Below are positions 52,229 through 61,317 of a stretch of 64,000 nucleotides of DNA, in pieces (the first letter of the stretch is position 1; each line of letters opens with the position of its first letter). Location of the stretch: assembly GCF_030915505.1 (NCBI RefSeq), contig NZ_CP133265.1, forward strand, positions 1,364,001-1,428,000. Direction: 5' to 3'. A program made the position numbers and the translations under genes. The notes below the pieces were generated by a model. That model was not told the origin of the DNA and made no database searches. It worked only from the letters and a program-made list of their open reading frames with translations. The DNA comes from Neobacillus sp. OS1-2 (GTDB lineage: Bacteria > Bacillota > Bacilli > Bacillales > Cytobacillaceae).

Positions 52229-53002
52229 CTACACACCTAATTTCGCCTCAAGCGTGTAAAGGATTTTTTGAAAACTCTCAATATCCCAAGCTGCCCTCCC
52301 AATAAATAAGCCATTAACATTTTCAAGTTTACTATATTCAAGGAAATTTTCTTGATTAACACTCCCGCCATACAAGAGTGGAATAGTCAAGCCAACTTCC
52401 TCAAACAGCTCTACCAAGGTACTCCGAAGAAAATGATGGATGTCTGCAACGTAAGCAGCATCAGCCGGAACCCCCTGATCTCCTATTGCCCAGACAGGTT
52501 CATAAGCAATTAGAATCTCCTTAGCCATTTCCTTTGATAGGCCCTGTAAGCAAACTTTAAGCTGTGCCGCCAATGTTTCCTTCGAAATCAGCTGCTCCTT
52601 TTGATCCAAGTTTTCACCAATACAAATCAGTGGTTTAATAGAATAGTTTAAGGCAGCATGGACCTTTTTATTAATGGCCACGTCCGTTTCATTAAAATAT
52701 TGCCTGCGTTCCGAATGGCCCAACTCAATCAAATCAATGCCAATTTCAGCTAACATCCGTGGGGAAATCTCACCCGTATAAGCGCCGCTATCTTCCCAGT
52801 GCATGTTTTGTGCCCCTAAATACATGTCGGTTTCCGTCGTTAGCTCCTTAATCGGAACAAGGGCGGTGTGGGAAGGAATGATAAATAATTGTATAGAAGA
52901 GGGAATCGCTTCTGAAATGGACCGCAGCTCTTTTGTGAACGCGACTCCTTCTGCGATTGTCTTTGTCATCTTCCAATTGGTCCCGATCCAAATCTTGTTC
53001 AT
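52229..53002 (-). CDS. Triosephosphate isomerase paralogue (EryH/TpiA2-like)
   Basis: A 257-residue TIM barrel with the complete catalytic set: Lys11 in TNWKMTK, His96 in ELGHSERR and Glu168 in AYEPVWAIG. Glycolytic TPI genes normally lie with gap-pgk-gpmI; this one sits with tetrulose-type genes and is therefore probably specialised, as in EryH (TpiA2) of erythritol-using bacteria, where it interconverts tetrulose phosphates. The start at 53002 follows GAGGATG. Dihydroxyacetone phosphate remains an alternative substrate, especially with DhaKL in the same operon. Confidence 0.87.
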   Translation of the reverse strand: MNKIWIGTNWKMTKTIAEGVAFTKELRSISEAIPSSIQLFIIPSHTALVPIKELTTETDMYLGAQNMHWEDSGAYTGEISPRMLAEIGIDLIELGHSERRQYFNETDVAINKKVHAALNYSIKPLICIGENLDQKEQLISKETLAAQLKVCLQGLSKEMAKEILIAYEPVWAIGDQGVPADAAYVADIHHFLRSTLVELFEEVGLTIPLLYGGSVNQENFLEYSKLENVNGLFIGRAAWDIESFQKILYTLEAKLGV

Positions 53003-53042
53003 ATCAGCATCCTCTTTCATCCATTCTCCTAGTAACCTCACA

Positions 53043-53942
53043 TTATCTACTAGCTACTAAACCCAATGCTTTTTCTAAAATCGACCGTACCGTTTTTTCA
53101 TTCGCTTGGTAATTGTCTTTATCCGTTCCCCGCACTTCTACAGCCACCCGTAAACCACGCTCGGATTGGAGACTGAGTTCATCAGCCTTTCGTAATATAT
53201 CACTTATCTTCTCAATCGTTAAGAAACCAGGCTCTCCAATTGGCATATGGAAATCCCCATATAAATTATTAGTTGGATCAACCACTGCATTGGAAAAATG
53301 AATCTGGTGAATCTCGACTTTAGCTAGCTCTAACGCCTCGGCAATGCCTTCCTTATTTAATGCAGCATGCGCCGTATCAAAGGCTAAACCAATGTTATCG
53401 TGTTTCTCCGCCACCCGTGAAAGTAATTCGACCGTATCTTTCATCGGCCCTATCAGACGTTTTTTATGGGCAAAGCGATCAAGATGTTCGACTAAAACAT
53501 TCATCTGATATTTAGCGGCTTCTTCACAAATATCACACAAGGCATGGTAAAAACCTTCCATTGCCTCTAGCCGCCGTTCCGGGCCAGGGTCTGGCCCAGG
53601 GACAAAGGCAATATTGCTCGCCCCGCATTCTGCAGCTAAATAGATGTTTTCCTTGATCTGGCGAACGGACTCTGAGCGAAGTTGCGAATCAACTGACGAA
53701 ACATCAAGTTTGTTTTTATCTATTAAAAAGGTTAACCATTGTGTTAGTTGAAAATGGTATTGTTCCTTTAAAGCCAAGATGCGTTTGCGCTCCTGTTGAT
53801 CTTGCCCATCGGCAATTTCAAACGAACGATAGAATCCGTCAGCTGCCATTTTTTCAAGTAAATTGACCGTAAAACCTTTTTCATGATGAACAGGAAAATA
53901 GATTTCAGGTACAAGTAGGGAAGGAATAAACTGTGTACTCAT
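53043..53942 (-). CDS. Xylose-isomerase-like TIM barrel sugar isomerase/epimerase, paralogue 1
   Basis: A 299-residue AP-endonuclease-2 fold protein. Metal ligands expected of the fold are visible: Glu in VLVEHLDR (about 160), Asp/His in AFDTAHAAL (about 197), HFSNAVVDP and Glu near VAVEVRG (about 280). It starts MSTQFIPSLLVPEIYFPV after AAAGGAG. It is clearly paralogous to the gene at 59300 (IPSLLV, FYRSFEI, AAECG, FVPGPDPG and HMPIGEPGFLT shared). EryC, which isomerises tetrulose phosphate, belongs to the same fold. Exact reaction unknown. Confidence 0.82.
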   Translation of the reverse strand: MSTQFIPSLLVPEIYFPVHHEKGFTVNLLEKMAADGFYRSFEIADGQDQQERKRILALKEQYHFQLTQWLTFLIDKNKLDVSSVDSQLRSESVRQIKENIYLAAECGASNIAFVPGPDPGPERRLEAMEGFYHALCDICEEAAKYQMNVLVEHLDRFAHKKRLIGPMKDTVELLSRVAEKHDNIGLAFDTAHAALNKEGIAEALELAKVEIHQIHFSNAVVDPTNNLYGDFHMPIGEPGFLTIEKISDILRKADELSLQSERGLRVAVEVRGTDKDNYQANEKTVRSILEKALGLVASR

Positions 53943-54028
53943 TCTACATTTCTCCTTTACTGATTGATTCAATTACTTCTTCCTGGGCAGGTCTTTAAGC
54001 AGCTACCACCAACCATGCGGCCTGAACC

Positions 54029-54841
54029 TTAAGCTTCGAGTAGTGCCAGGCTATTTTGATAGCATTGATAGGCCTCTTCCGCTGTCCCGTTGCGGTGAAT
54101 GATGGTATTTAACCCAGCAACGACACCAATGGGATTTTCGTCAAGTGTAATATTCCGACCAACAGCCACACCCTTGGCCCCCACATCCATGCAATGCTTC
54201 ACATATGTAAAGTAGTCTAGAATGGTTTCCGTTTTTGGCCCCCCCAACACGAGGACAGGACGTTTGGCCGCTTCAATGATTCTCCGATCTTCTGGTTCCC
54301 CGGTTAATCTTGTTTTAATAATATCTGCGCCTAGCTCTGTCCCAATCCTTGCAGCCATAGCAATCGTTTCGATTTGATTCGATTCCGGACTTGTCACATG
54401 GTAGCTATACGGCAGGGTTTCACACATATATGGAACATTCCAGTGATCCGCTGCCTTGGCAAGATCCCAGGCCATTTTGTGTGAGGCCGCTTCATCAGCT
54501 GCTCCAGGGAAAGTCATCGAAATCACACTATCCGCTCCAAGCTTTAACGCATCTTCAACCGAGAGAAGCTCTGTTGTCCGAGGAATCCGTGCATCGTATA
54601 CACTGGTAGAGATGTCAGCACGCACCACTAAACCCGCGCCGGCAAATGCCTCTGCATACAGTTTCGCCATACCATATGTAACAATCACGGCATCAAGTCC
54701 GTTTTCAATCAGCTGTGGCATAATAGCCATGGTTTGATCAATACCGGCTGTTTTGGTAGAAAAATAGTATCCATCCAGCGCCAGTGTAATCGATTTTCCA
54801 TCATTTGAAAAAAGGTGTGACAGTCTTCGTGCTTTGGACAT
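54029..54841 (-). CDS. DhnA/LacD-like class I aldolase
   Basis: A 270-residue class I (Schiff-base) aldolase of the DhnA type. Lys176 in ELGADIIKTRLTG is the probable Schiff-base residue, and the C-terminal VGRNITLDENPIG (about 227) is the phosphate-binding region. LacD and DhnA split or form ketose bisphosphates. In this cluster it may cleave a phosphorylated sugar acid or condense DHAP with erythrose 4-phosphate. A hairpin separates it from the DapA-like gene upstream. Confidence 0.87.
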   Translation of the reverse strand: MSKARRLSHLFSNDGKSITLALDGYYFSTKTAGIDQTMAIMPQLIENGLDAVIVTYGMAKLYAEAFAGAGLVVRADISTSVYDARIPRTTELLSVEDALKLGADSVISMTFPGAADEAASHKMAWDLAKAADHWNVPYMCETLPYSYHVTSPESNQIETIAMAARIGTELGADIIKTRLTGEPEDRRIIEAAKRPVLVLGGPKTETILDYFTYVKHCMDVGAKGVAVGRNITLDENPIGVVAGLNTIIHRNGTAEEAYQCYQNSLALLEA

Positions 54842-54879
54842 AACAGCCCCCTCTTCCCTGTCAAATTAGCAAAATCTTG

Positions 54880-54910
54880 TAAAAAAGATCCCACGGTGGA
54901 GATCTTTTTT
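54880..54910 (-). terminator. Intergenic hairpin between DapA-like and aldolase genes
   Basis: AAAAAAGATC and GATCTTTTTT form a symmetrical stem with a CCAC/GTGG inner pair. It may act as a partial terminator. Confidence 0.6.
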
Positions 54911-54916
54911 TAAACA

Positions 54917-55840
54917 TTATTGAACTGGTGCACTTTCTAACAAGTCCGCTTGAACGAGAATCTTTTTAAGCTCCTCGATTTTTTCAGTACGTAACGAACA
55001 AGCCGGTGCAAGAACATGTGTCGAAATATCCAATCCTGTTAATTTCATCGCCTCTTTTACCACACTAACAAACGGTGAATCGAGTTTGTACATGGTTGGC
55101 AAGATTGCCATGCGTTGATGAAAAGCCACAGCCTCATCGATACGGTTCTCTCTGTATGCCTTGTAAACACCAAGCGCTAGTTGTGGGGCAAAATTAATGG
55201 AAGCACTAATCACGCCATCCCCGCCAAGTGTCAAGGTTTGTAAGAAATGATCATCAAAACCGGAGAACACAGCAAAATCTGGATGCTTTCCTTTAACGGT
55301 TAAAATCATATCGCGAATATGTGCCACACTTTCAACCGTTTCCTTAATTCCGACGATATTTTCATGTGCATCAACCAATTTAAGAACGAATTCCGGACTC
55401 AAATCCTGTCCTGACATGGTAGGGAAATTGTAAAGGTAAATCGGTACGTGAACGGAGTTGGCAATCTCACTGTAATGAGCAAATAAATTTTCCTCTGTCA
55501 ATGACCAATAGTATGGATTGATGATGACAACCGCATCGACACCTACCGATTCCGCATGTTGACTAAGAAGAACCACTTCACGCGTACTAGTGCTTCCCGT
55601 CCCAATCAGGACTGGCACCCTGCCGCCCACATATTCCGTCGTAAACAATGCTACTTCCTTTCGTTCTTCCACAGACATTTGCGAGAACTCGCCACCTGTT
55701 CCCAGAAAGAACAATCCATCCACACCCGAATCAATTAAAAAATCAATAACAGTTGCCATTCCTTTTTTATCAAGTCCACCTTGTTCGTCAAAAATGATTG
55801 ATACCGGGGGGATAACCCCTTGAAGTTTTTTGGTTGTCAT
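54917..55840 (-). CDS. DapA/NAL-family class I aldolase
   Basis: A 307-residue member of the dihydrodipicolinate synthase/N-acetylneuraminate lyase family. The Schiff-base Lys166 is in ENIVGIKETVES, the catalytic Tyr137 in IYLYNFP, and GTGGEF (about 47-52) is the substrate carboxylate loop. Family members form or split pyruvate-containing keto acids. True lysine biosynthesis is unlikely here because of the sugar context; a 2-keto-3-deoxy sugar acid is more probable. It lies 76 bases downstream of DhaL. Confidence 0.9.
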   Translation of the reverse strand: MTTKKLQGVIPPVSIIFDEQGGLDKKGMATVIDFLIDSGVDGLFFLGTGGEFSQMSVEERKEVALFTTEYVGGRVPVLIGTGSTSTREVVLLSQHAESVGVDAVVIINPYYWSLTEENLFAHYSEIANSVHVPIYLYNFPTMSGQDLSPEFVLKLVDAHENIVGIKETVESVAHIRDMILTVKGKHPDFAVFSGFDDHFLQTLTLGGDGVISASINFAPQLALGVYKAYRENRIDEAVAFHQRMAILPTMYKLDSPFVSVVKEAMKLTGLDISTHVLAPACSLRTEKIEELKKILVQADLLESAPVQ

Positions 55841-55930
55841 CCTATTTCCTCCTGTTCCTCACTAAGTTTTACTCCATTTGCTTCATTGGCTGATGGGCAT
55901 GGGTTTCGATTGATCAATGATACTCCAGCT

Positions 55931-56599
55931 TTATTGTTGAGCAGCGGCTTTCTCGACCCATTCTCTCATTGATTTAAACATAATCCAGACCGTCGTTGCC
56001 CCGGCATCTTGATGACCAATCGCTCGTTCGCCAAGCGACTTCGCCCTGCCAAACTTGGCAACATATTCCTTTGATTTTTCTACACCGTCTGCTGCACATT
56101 TCTCAGCCACAACAAGTCCTTCTAGTAAACTATGATTGGCTTCGATACTTTGTTTGATCCCCGCGGCTGCAGGTTCAAGTGCATCGATCATCGTTTTATC
56201 GCCTAATTCAGCCTTCCCACGTTCCTTAATCGACTTCACTGCCCCTTCAAGAATTTGTCCTAATAATGGCAGTGTCAATTCCTCCTGTGGGTTGAGACCT
56301 TTCACGCCACCAGTAAACAATGTACCGAAAATAACACCGGATGCTCCGCCCATGTTCGCAATCATCGACATTCCAATGGTTTTAAAAACGTCATTGATGG
56401 TGGTAAATTCTTTTTTGTTTAAGTTTTCATCTGCCTTTTTAAACCCAACAGACATGCCGATTCCATGGTCTCCATCGCCGATAGCGCTATCAATTTTGGT
56501 TAAAAACGGCTTGTTCTCGATAACTTGCTCTCCCACATACAGGAACATATCTTTCACCTGTTCGGCATTTAGCTTGACTTCATAGGTACTATTTGACAT
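55931..56599 (-). CDS. dhaL: Dihydroxyacetone/tetrulose kinase subunit DhaL
   Basis: A 222-residue nucleotide-binding subunit. The magnesium-binding loop IDSAIGDGDHGIGMSVG is at about residues 35-51, and MIANMGGASGVIFGTLF (about 80) and DAGATTVWIMFKSM close the site. No DhaM (PTS phospho-carrier) gene is present in the window, so the phosphate donor is probably ATP, as in erythrulose kinases. The start at 56599 follows GGAGG and overlaps the end of dhaK by 11 bases. Confidence 0.9.
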   Translation of the reverse strand: MSNSTYEVKLNAEQVKDMFLYVGEQVIENKPFLTKIDSAIGDGDHGIGMSVGFKKADENLNKKEFTTINDVFKTIGMSMIANMGGASGVIFGTLFTGGVKGLNPQEELTLPLLGQILEGAVKSIKERGKAELGDKTMIDALEPAAAGIKQSIEANHSLLEGLVVAEKCAADGVEKSKEYVAKFGRAKSLGERAIGHQDAGATTVWIMFKSMREWVEKAAAQQ

Positions 56600-57620
56600 A
56601 AACGCTGCCTCCGATACTAGTTGATGACAATCCCTTTTTGTAATACGGTGAATCAGCTGGTGCATTATATAAATCTTTTAATTCATCATCTAACTTTAGG
56701 AACGTGATAGAGAATCCCGCCATTTCCTGTGTCGTACAATAGCTATTAACATCCATGTCATACGCTTTAATCCCTTTTTCTTCTAACATTTGCGCCACTC
56801 TGCGGTTTACAATTAATAGCTCCATTAACGTCGTTGAGCCAAGGCCATTGACTAATACAGCCACTTCATCACCGGACTCAATATGGCTTTCAGCAAGCAA
56901 TGTTTCCATCAACTTATCTGTCAACACATCGGCAAACATCATTTTTGTACGTTCCATTCCTGGTTCTCCATGGATGCCCATGCCAATCTCAATTTCATCA
57001 TCACCAAGTGTGTACGGCAGCTCTGTTGCACCAGGGATGGACCCAGGAGCCAAGGCAACACCAATCGAGAAAGTATGATCATTCGCTTTCTGGGTCACCT
57101 GGGTAACTTCTTCTAAAGACAGCCCTCTTTCTGCCGCGGCACCCGCAATCTTGACGACAAAAATGTCTCCGGCAATCCCTCTGCGATCTCCTTTGCGTTC
57201 AACAGGGGCTGATGCTACATCATCCGTAACGAGGACTGTACGAGTCTGAATATCTTCCATTTCTAGTAGTTCTTCTGCCATGCCGAAGTTTAATATATCA
57301 CCGGAATAATTTCCGTAGATAAAGAGAACACCTTTACCAGAGTCAACAGCTTTCGCCACTTCAAACACATTTGTTGGTGGCGGAGCCGCAAAAACATTCC
57401 CCAATGTGACGCCATCAGCGAGTCCTTCACCAATTAACCCCAAAAACAATGGTTCATGGCCACTGCCGCCTCCTGTAACGATCGCTACTTTATCTTTACG
57501 ATTCCGACGAATGAGTCCGTTTACATTTTCAACTTTTTGATATGTACGTTTATATGCTGCCAAGAAACCTTCAATTGTTTCTTCAACTACGCATTCAGGT
57601 TGGTTGATAATTTTCTTCAA
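56589..57620 (-). CDS. dhaK: Dihydroxyacetone/erythrulose kinase subunit DhaK
   Basis: A 343-residue substrate-binding subunit. The substrate forms a hemiaminal with His217 in GMGIHGEPGM; His55 in GGGSGHEPLF is the second active-site histidine. In tetritol-using bacteria, paralogues (LerK, DerK) act on erythrulose rather than dihydroxyacetone, and the isomerase genes here favour that reading. It is the first gene of its operon, with its own promoter at 57689-57717. Confidence 0.9.
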   Translation of the reverse strand: MKKIINQPECVVEETIEGFLAAYKRTYQKVENVNGLIRRNRKDKVAIVTGGGSGHEPLFLGLIGEGLADGVTLGNVFAAPPPTNVFEVAKAVDSGKGVLFIYGNYSGDILNFGMAEELLEMEDIQTRTVLVTDDVASAPVERKGDRRGIAGDIFVVKIAGAAAERGLSLEEVTQVTQKANDHTFSIGVALAPGSIPGATELPYTLGDDEIEIGMGIHGEPGMERTKMMFADVLTDKLMETLLAESHIESGDEVAVLVNGLGSTTLMELLIVNRRVAQMLEEKGIKAYDMDVNSYCTTQEMAGFSITFLKLDDELKDLYNAPADSPYYKKGLSSTSIGGSVYVK

Positions 57621-57656
57621 AGTAAACTCCCCTTTCCATAAAAGGAAAAACTTGTA

Positions 57657-57670
57657 TTTTCATTTGTTTG
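57657..57670. promoter_or_regulatory. DeoR operator-like motif before dhaK
   Basis: TTTTCATTTGTTTG, downstream of the dhaK promoter. It shares the TTTCATT half with the other operator-like sites. Confidence 0.4.
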
Positions 57671-57688
57671 TGTTTATTGTTATTTACT

Positions 57689-57717
57689 ATCATAAACTTC
57701 TATTTTAATTGTGTCAA
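57689..57717 (-). promoter_or_regulatory. Sigma-A promoter of the dhaK operon
   Basis: On the minus strand TTGACA (57717-57712), a 17-base spacer and TATGAT (57694-57689). Confidence 0.8.
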
Positions 57718-57792
57718 TTTTCATATTATTGTTATTAGGTTAAATTTTCCGCATTATTTCGACAAAAATCATCATCATTTTTTAAAAAAGGG

Positions 57793-57835
57793 AAAAAACG
57801 AAACAAGAAGGCTACTTACTAGCAGCCCTCTTGTT
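57793..57835 (-). terminator. Terminator of the MFS transporter gene
   Basis: AACAAGAGGGCT and AGCCTTCTTGTT form a stem followed by TCGTTTTTT on the minus strand. Confidence 0.88.
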
Positions 57836-57846
57836 CATTCTAAAGA

Positions 57847-59163
57847 CTATGCTTTCGCTGGTTTAATTGGATCTTTCACAATGAACCAATAGAAGAAGGC
57901 TGCAAAACCAGCGATAATCCCACCAGAAATAAAGGCGATTGAATAAGAACCTGTTGTATCTAAAATGATACCCGTTACCAATGGGGCAAATGCACCGCCA
58001 AAGTAACCACCGAAGTTTTGAATCGCACCAACAGATCCAACCATAGCAGGGGGTGCTACATCACCAGCCAATGCCCACGCACTGCCCGTAATGGCAGAAA
58101 CGACAGCAAGTGCTAACGTCATCAAGGTAATCGTGATCGCTAATCCATGTACAAATGGAAGCATAATGACAAATGCAGCAGCAAGAATCGCACTGATTGC
58201 AATCAGACCGCGTTTCGCGTTAATCGGGGAACAAATCCCTTTATCCGCTAACACCTTTGTGATGTATCCTCCGCCTAAGTTGCCGGCAATCCCGCCAATA
58301 TAGGGAACAGCCGCATAAAAACCAAGTTCTTTAAAAGAAATATCTTGTGTGTTTAATAGATATAATGGTAAGAAGGTAAGGAAAATATTCCAGATCCAAA
58401 TGGTACAGAAGAAGCCAAGAATCATTCCCCAAACACTTCTATACTTAAATAGTTCTCTCCATTTAATATTGGTCGATTCAACGGTATCGTTGCTTGCGCC
58501 GCCTTGGGCTTTGATATAATCATATTCCTCTTTGGAAAGGAGCTTACTTTGATCAGGTGATTTATAGAATTTCATAAATAAAAGGATAAAGATAATACCA
58601 ATACCACCGGTAATGAAGAATAGGGCACGCCAGCCAAACGCTACCTGAATCGCAACTAGAATAGGTGGTGCAATGGCAGGACCCACTTTTGAGGACGCAT
58701 CCCAGAACCCTGTTGCTAGTCCACGTTCACTCTTTGGAAACCACTGTGCAGTAATTTTAGCATTAGATGGCATACATGGCGCTTCCCCGACCCCTAGCAA
58801 GAACCTTGCTCCGACTAAGGTAAGTAGCTTGTTACAGGCGCCAGTTAAAGCGGTTGCAACACTCCACCAAAGAACGGCAATCGAATAAACCCGCTTCGCT
58901 CCAAATTTATCAATGAGCCAGCCCGAAGGAAGCTGCATGCACGCATAGGTCCAAGAAAAGATCGTTCCTAAAAGGCCAATATGCGTCATATTTAAATCTA
59001 ATTCTTTAATCATAGCTGGAGCCGCAATCGAAAGATTCGTTCGGTCCAGGTAGTTAATGATCCCACCAATTAATAGCCAAATAACCACCGTCCAACGAAA
59101 CTTCTTATTCGTTTTTGCTGACTTGACCGGAAAATCCGTCTGAAGCGCCTGTTCTGTTTTCAT
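57847..59163 (-). CDS. MFS transporter, anion:cation symporter (ACS) family
   Basis: A 438-residue transporter with 12 helices. The ACS-type signature is seen near the start: GGIINYLDRTNLSIAAP (about 36-52) and GWLIDKFGAKRVYS (about 82-95). Relatives include GudP, DgoT and ExuT, which carry sugar acids by proton symport. This indicates that the tetrose cluster's substrate is likely an acidic sugar derivative, or that a neutral tetrose is taken up by another route. The start at 59163 follows GGAGGA, with a cre site about 45 bases upstream. Confidence 0.88.
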   Translation of the reverse strand: MKTEQALQTDFPVKSAKTNKKFRWTVVIWLLIGGIINYLDRTNLSIAAPAMIKELDLNMTHIGLLGTIFSWTYACMQLPSGWLIDKFGAKRVYSIAVLWWSVATALTGACNKLLTLVGARFLLGVGEAPCMPSNAKITAQWFPKSERGLATGFWDASSKVGPAIAPPILVAIQVAFGWRALFFITGGIGIIFILLFMKFYKSPDQSKLLSKEEYDYIKAQGGASNDTVESTNIKWRELFKYRSVWGMILGFFCTIWIWNIFLTFLPLYLLNTQDISFKELGFYAAVPYIGGIAGNLGGGYITKVLADKGICSPINAKRGLIAISAILAAAFVIMLPFVHGLAITITLMTLALAVVSAITGSAWALAGDVAPPAMVGSVGAIQNFGGYFGGAFAPLVTGIILDTTGSYSIAFISGGIIAGFAAFFYWFIVKDPIKPAKA

Positions 59164-59208
59164 GTTTTTCCTCCTCATATACTCATTTTTTTCTAACGTA
59201 AAGGTCTC

Positions 59209-59223
59209 AGATAGCGCTTTCAC
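59209..59223 (-). promoter_or_regulatory. Candidate cre site before the MFS gene
   Basis: GTGAAAGCGCTATCT on the minus strand matches 14 of 15 cre positions. Confidence 0.6.
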
Positions 59224-59230
59224 AAATGGT

Positions 59231-59269
59231 AAAAAAATCTATCCCCATCTCACGTAAAGAAAAGGATAG
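59231..59269 (-). terminator. Terminator after the TIM-barrel gene pair
   Basis: CTATCC and GGATAG form a short stem followed by ATTTTTTT on the minus strand. Modest stem, good T-run. Confidence 0.55.
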
Positions 59270-59299
59270 TCATACTGCTTGCCCCTGAATGACATAGGC

Positions 59300-60199
59300 T
59301 CAGTTACTTTCGACAAGGTTCATCGCACTTTCTAATGCAGCTCTAATGGTTCGCTCATTTGCAAAATAATCAATCTTGTCTCTCCCTTGCACTTCTACTG
59401 CAACAGGTAAGCCTTTTTCAGCCTGAATGCCAAGTTCATCTGCCTTTCGCAAAATACGCGACATCTTTTCGACTGTTAAAAAGCCTGGTTCACCTATTGG
59501 CATGTGGTTATCACCATATAAAGGGCTTTCAGGATCTAAGACGACATTTGCAAAATGAAGGCGATCCATTGTTGCTTTCGCTAAATCTAATGAGGTAAAA
59601 ATATCCTCGCCATTAAGTGCTACATGGGCTGTATCAAATACGAGCCCAACATTTGAAAACTTTTCCTTCACCTTAGAAATGATCGGAACAGCTTCACTTG
59701 TGGGACCTAGTACTCGTTTTTTGTGTACTTCGCGGTCCATCGCTTCAATCGATACATGCATATTAAACGTAGCTGCTTCCTCACAAATTTCACAAAGACT
59801 TTCATAAAATGCTTCAAGTCCCTGTTTGCGTAAATGGATGCCTGGGTCAGGACCCGGAACAAATGCAACAGTTGAAACGCCGCACTCTGCTGCCAAATAT
59901 AAGCTTTCTTTAATCTGCTTGACGGTCTTTCCTCTTAAACTAGCATCTATCGCCGAAACATTTAGATCCGTCTTATACGTTAAAAAAGTTAACCACTGCA
60001 AGATCGATAAGTTATTTTGTTCCTTCGCACGTAAAATTCGGTTTCGATCCTCTTGATCATACCCATCACCGATTTCAAAAGAACGGTAAAATCCTTGAGA
60101 CCCCAAATTTTCTACTACACCAGCGGCAAACCCCTTTTCATCCTTCACCGGAAAAAACACTTCTGTAACGAGCAAGGATGGAATGATTCGGTTCCCCAT
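59300..60199 (-). CDS. Xylose-isomerase-like TIM barrel, paralogue 2
   Basis: A 299-residue AP-endonuclease-2 fold enzyme closely paralogous to the gene at 53043 (same length; shared FYRSFEI, LYLAAECG, AFVPGPDPG, HMPIGEPGFLT). Glu in SIEAMDRE (about 160), Asp-x-x-His in VFDTAHVAL and Glu in VAVEVQGRD (about 275) are the expected metal and catalytic residues. Two diverged copies in one cluster suggest two related steps or two stereoisomers. The start overlaps the preceding stop by one base (TAATG). Confidence 0.82.
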   Translation of the reverse strand: MGNRIIPSLLVTEVFFPVKDEKGFAAGVVENLGSQGFYRSFEIGDGYDQEDRNRILRAKEQNNLSILQWLTFLTYKTDLNVSAIDASLRGKTVKQIKESLYLAAECGVSTVAFVPGPDPGIHLRKQGLEAFYESLCEICEEAATFNMHVSIEAMDREVHKKRVLGPTSEAVPIISKVKEKFSNVGLVFDTAHVALNGEDIFTSLDLAKATMDRLHFANVVLDPESPLYGDNHMPIGEPGFLTVEKMSRILRKADELGIQAEKGLPVAVEVQGRDKIDYFANERTIRAALESAMNLVESN

Positions 60200-61026
60200 T
60201 ATATTTTCACTCCGTTAACAATCGGCTTCAATTTCTCATCCACATATTTACTAATATCATAGATACATTGATCAGCATTTGTTTTGGTTTCTTCCGTTTC
60301 TTCTTCGACCATAATCCAGCCATCATAACCATACTCAACTAAAGATTGAACAATCGCAGGAAAATCGATATCTCCAGTCCCCATCTTCTTCCACTCGAAG
60401 TCTTTCGAGCAATCCTTAAAATGAACATGTTTGATAATTGGCAGGTACTTTTTAACCACTTCAACTGGATCCATCCCACCAGCGGCAATATGACCGACAT
60501 CAGGTGTGTAAGCTACATACCGTGTATCTAATTCTTCAAAAAGAAGGGTATAATCACTTTCTGTTCTAAAATAGGAGGTTGCTGGAGAATGTGGGTGGAA
60601 TACAGCAACAACGCCATTTTCGACAGCACGTTTACTAACAGCATTCACGCAGCTAATAATCTCTCGTTGTCTTTTTACGAGATTATCACGATTAGGTCCT
60701 ACTCGTGCTGGTAAATTTAACTTTGCATTCGGGAAGTGCTTTAAATAGTTAATATAATAATCGGCACGTTGCTTCTCTTCTTCCGATTCTTTATCACTTT
60801 CCCAACTGAATGGTAAAGTGATTGCCGCTAGCTCAAGATCCATGCGAGCAAGCTTCTCTTTTAGTTTTTGAGGTGCTGCATTATATTTCCCCAATAAAGC
60901 ATACTGAACATCAATCCCCTTGAATCCAGCTTCCTTAACCGTATCAAGCATATGATCTAAGCAATCGACTTTTTCATCATAATCAAGTACCCATGTCGAT
61001 CCGTGACAACCAAATTTAATCGTCAT
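60199..61026 (-). CDS. Sugar phosphate isomerase/epimerase, IolE/IolH-like TIM barrel
   Basis: A 275-residue TIM-barrel protein more distant from the two paralogues. Metal-site residues: Glu/His region VAVFHPHSPAT (about 142-152), PDVGHIAAGG (about 175), HVHFKDCSKDFEW (about 199) and IMVEEETEE (about 247), the pattern of inosose isomerases/dehydratases and hydroxypyruvate isomerases. It is the first gene of its operon and is transcribed away from rpiB. Confidence 0.82.
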   Translation of the reverse strand: MTIKFGCHGSTWVLDYDEKVDCLDHMLDTVKEAGFKGIDVQYALLGKYNAAPQKLKEKLARMDLELAAITLPFSWESDKESEEEKQRADYYINYLKHFPNAKLNLPARVGPNRDNLVKRQREIISCVNAVSKRAVENGVVAVFHPHSPATSYFRTESDYTLLFEELDTRYVAYTPDVGHIAAGGMDPVEVVKKYLPIIKHVHFKDCSKDFEWKKMGTGDIDFPAIVQSLVEYGYDGWIMVEEETEETKTNADQCIYDISKYVDEKLKPIVNGVKI

Positions 61027-61096
61027 TTGCCATTTCCCCCTTTTCCGCTATTCAACTACTTAACTACGAAATCTTTCAATCCTTATTAAATGTTTG

Positions 61097-61148
61097 CAAA
61101 TGATAATGGGCAAACAAGTTGTTCCTCTATTTAGAATATTATCATTTG
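61097..61148. promoter_or_regulatory. Inverted pair CAAATGATAAT / ATTATCATTTG
   Basis: Two 11-base arms with exact inverted complementarity and a 30-base spacer. A minus-strand promoter (TTGACA, 16 bases, TAATAT with extended TG) overlaps the right arm. Tandem GAAAGCAAATGAAAGCAAAA near 61193-61212 adds more TTTCATT-like half-sites. Confidence 0.55.
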
Positions 61149-61317
61149 TTTTTGTTTTGTCAATTGTTTTTTGAAAATTTTATTTTATATGAAAGCAAAT
61201 GAAAGCAAAAGTCTCTAAACGTAGGAATGATTCAACTGTTTAACTATTTTTGACGATTCCCTCATATAATACAACAATTTAATAGAGAATTAACAAAGGA
61301 CTGTGTTAATCATTTAC

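Noticed and set aside
56136-56585. 149-codon frame antisense to dhaL
   Set aside because: Opposite strand of a clear DhaL gene; no ribosome site or recognisable domain.
50110-57620. Plain glycerol/dihydroxyacetone utilisation operon
   Set aside because: No glycerol dehydrogenase or DhaM is present, and the isomerases, aldolases and sugar-acid-type transporter do not fit; kept only as an alternative reading of DhaKL.
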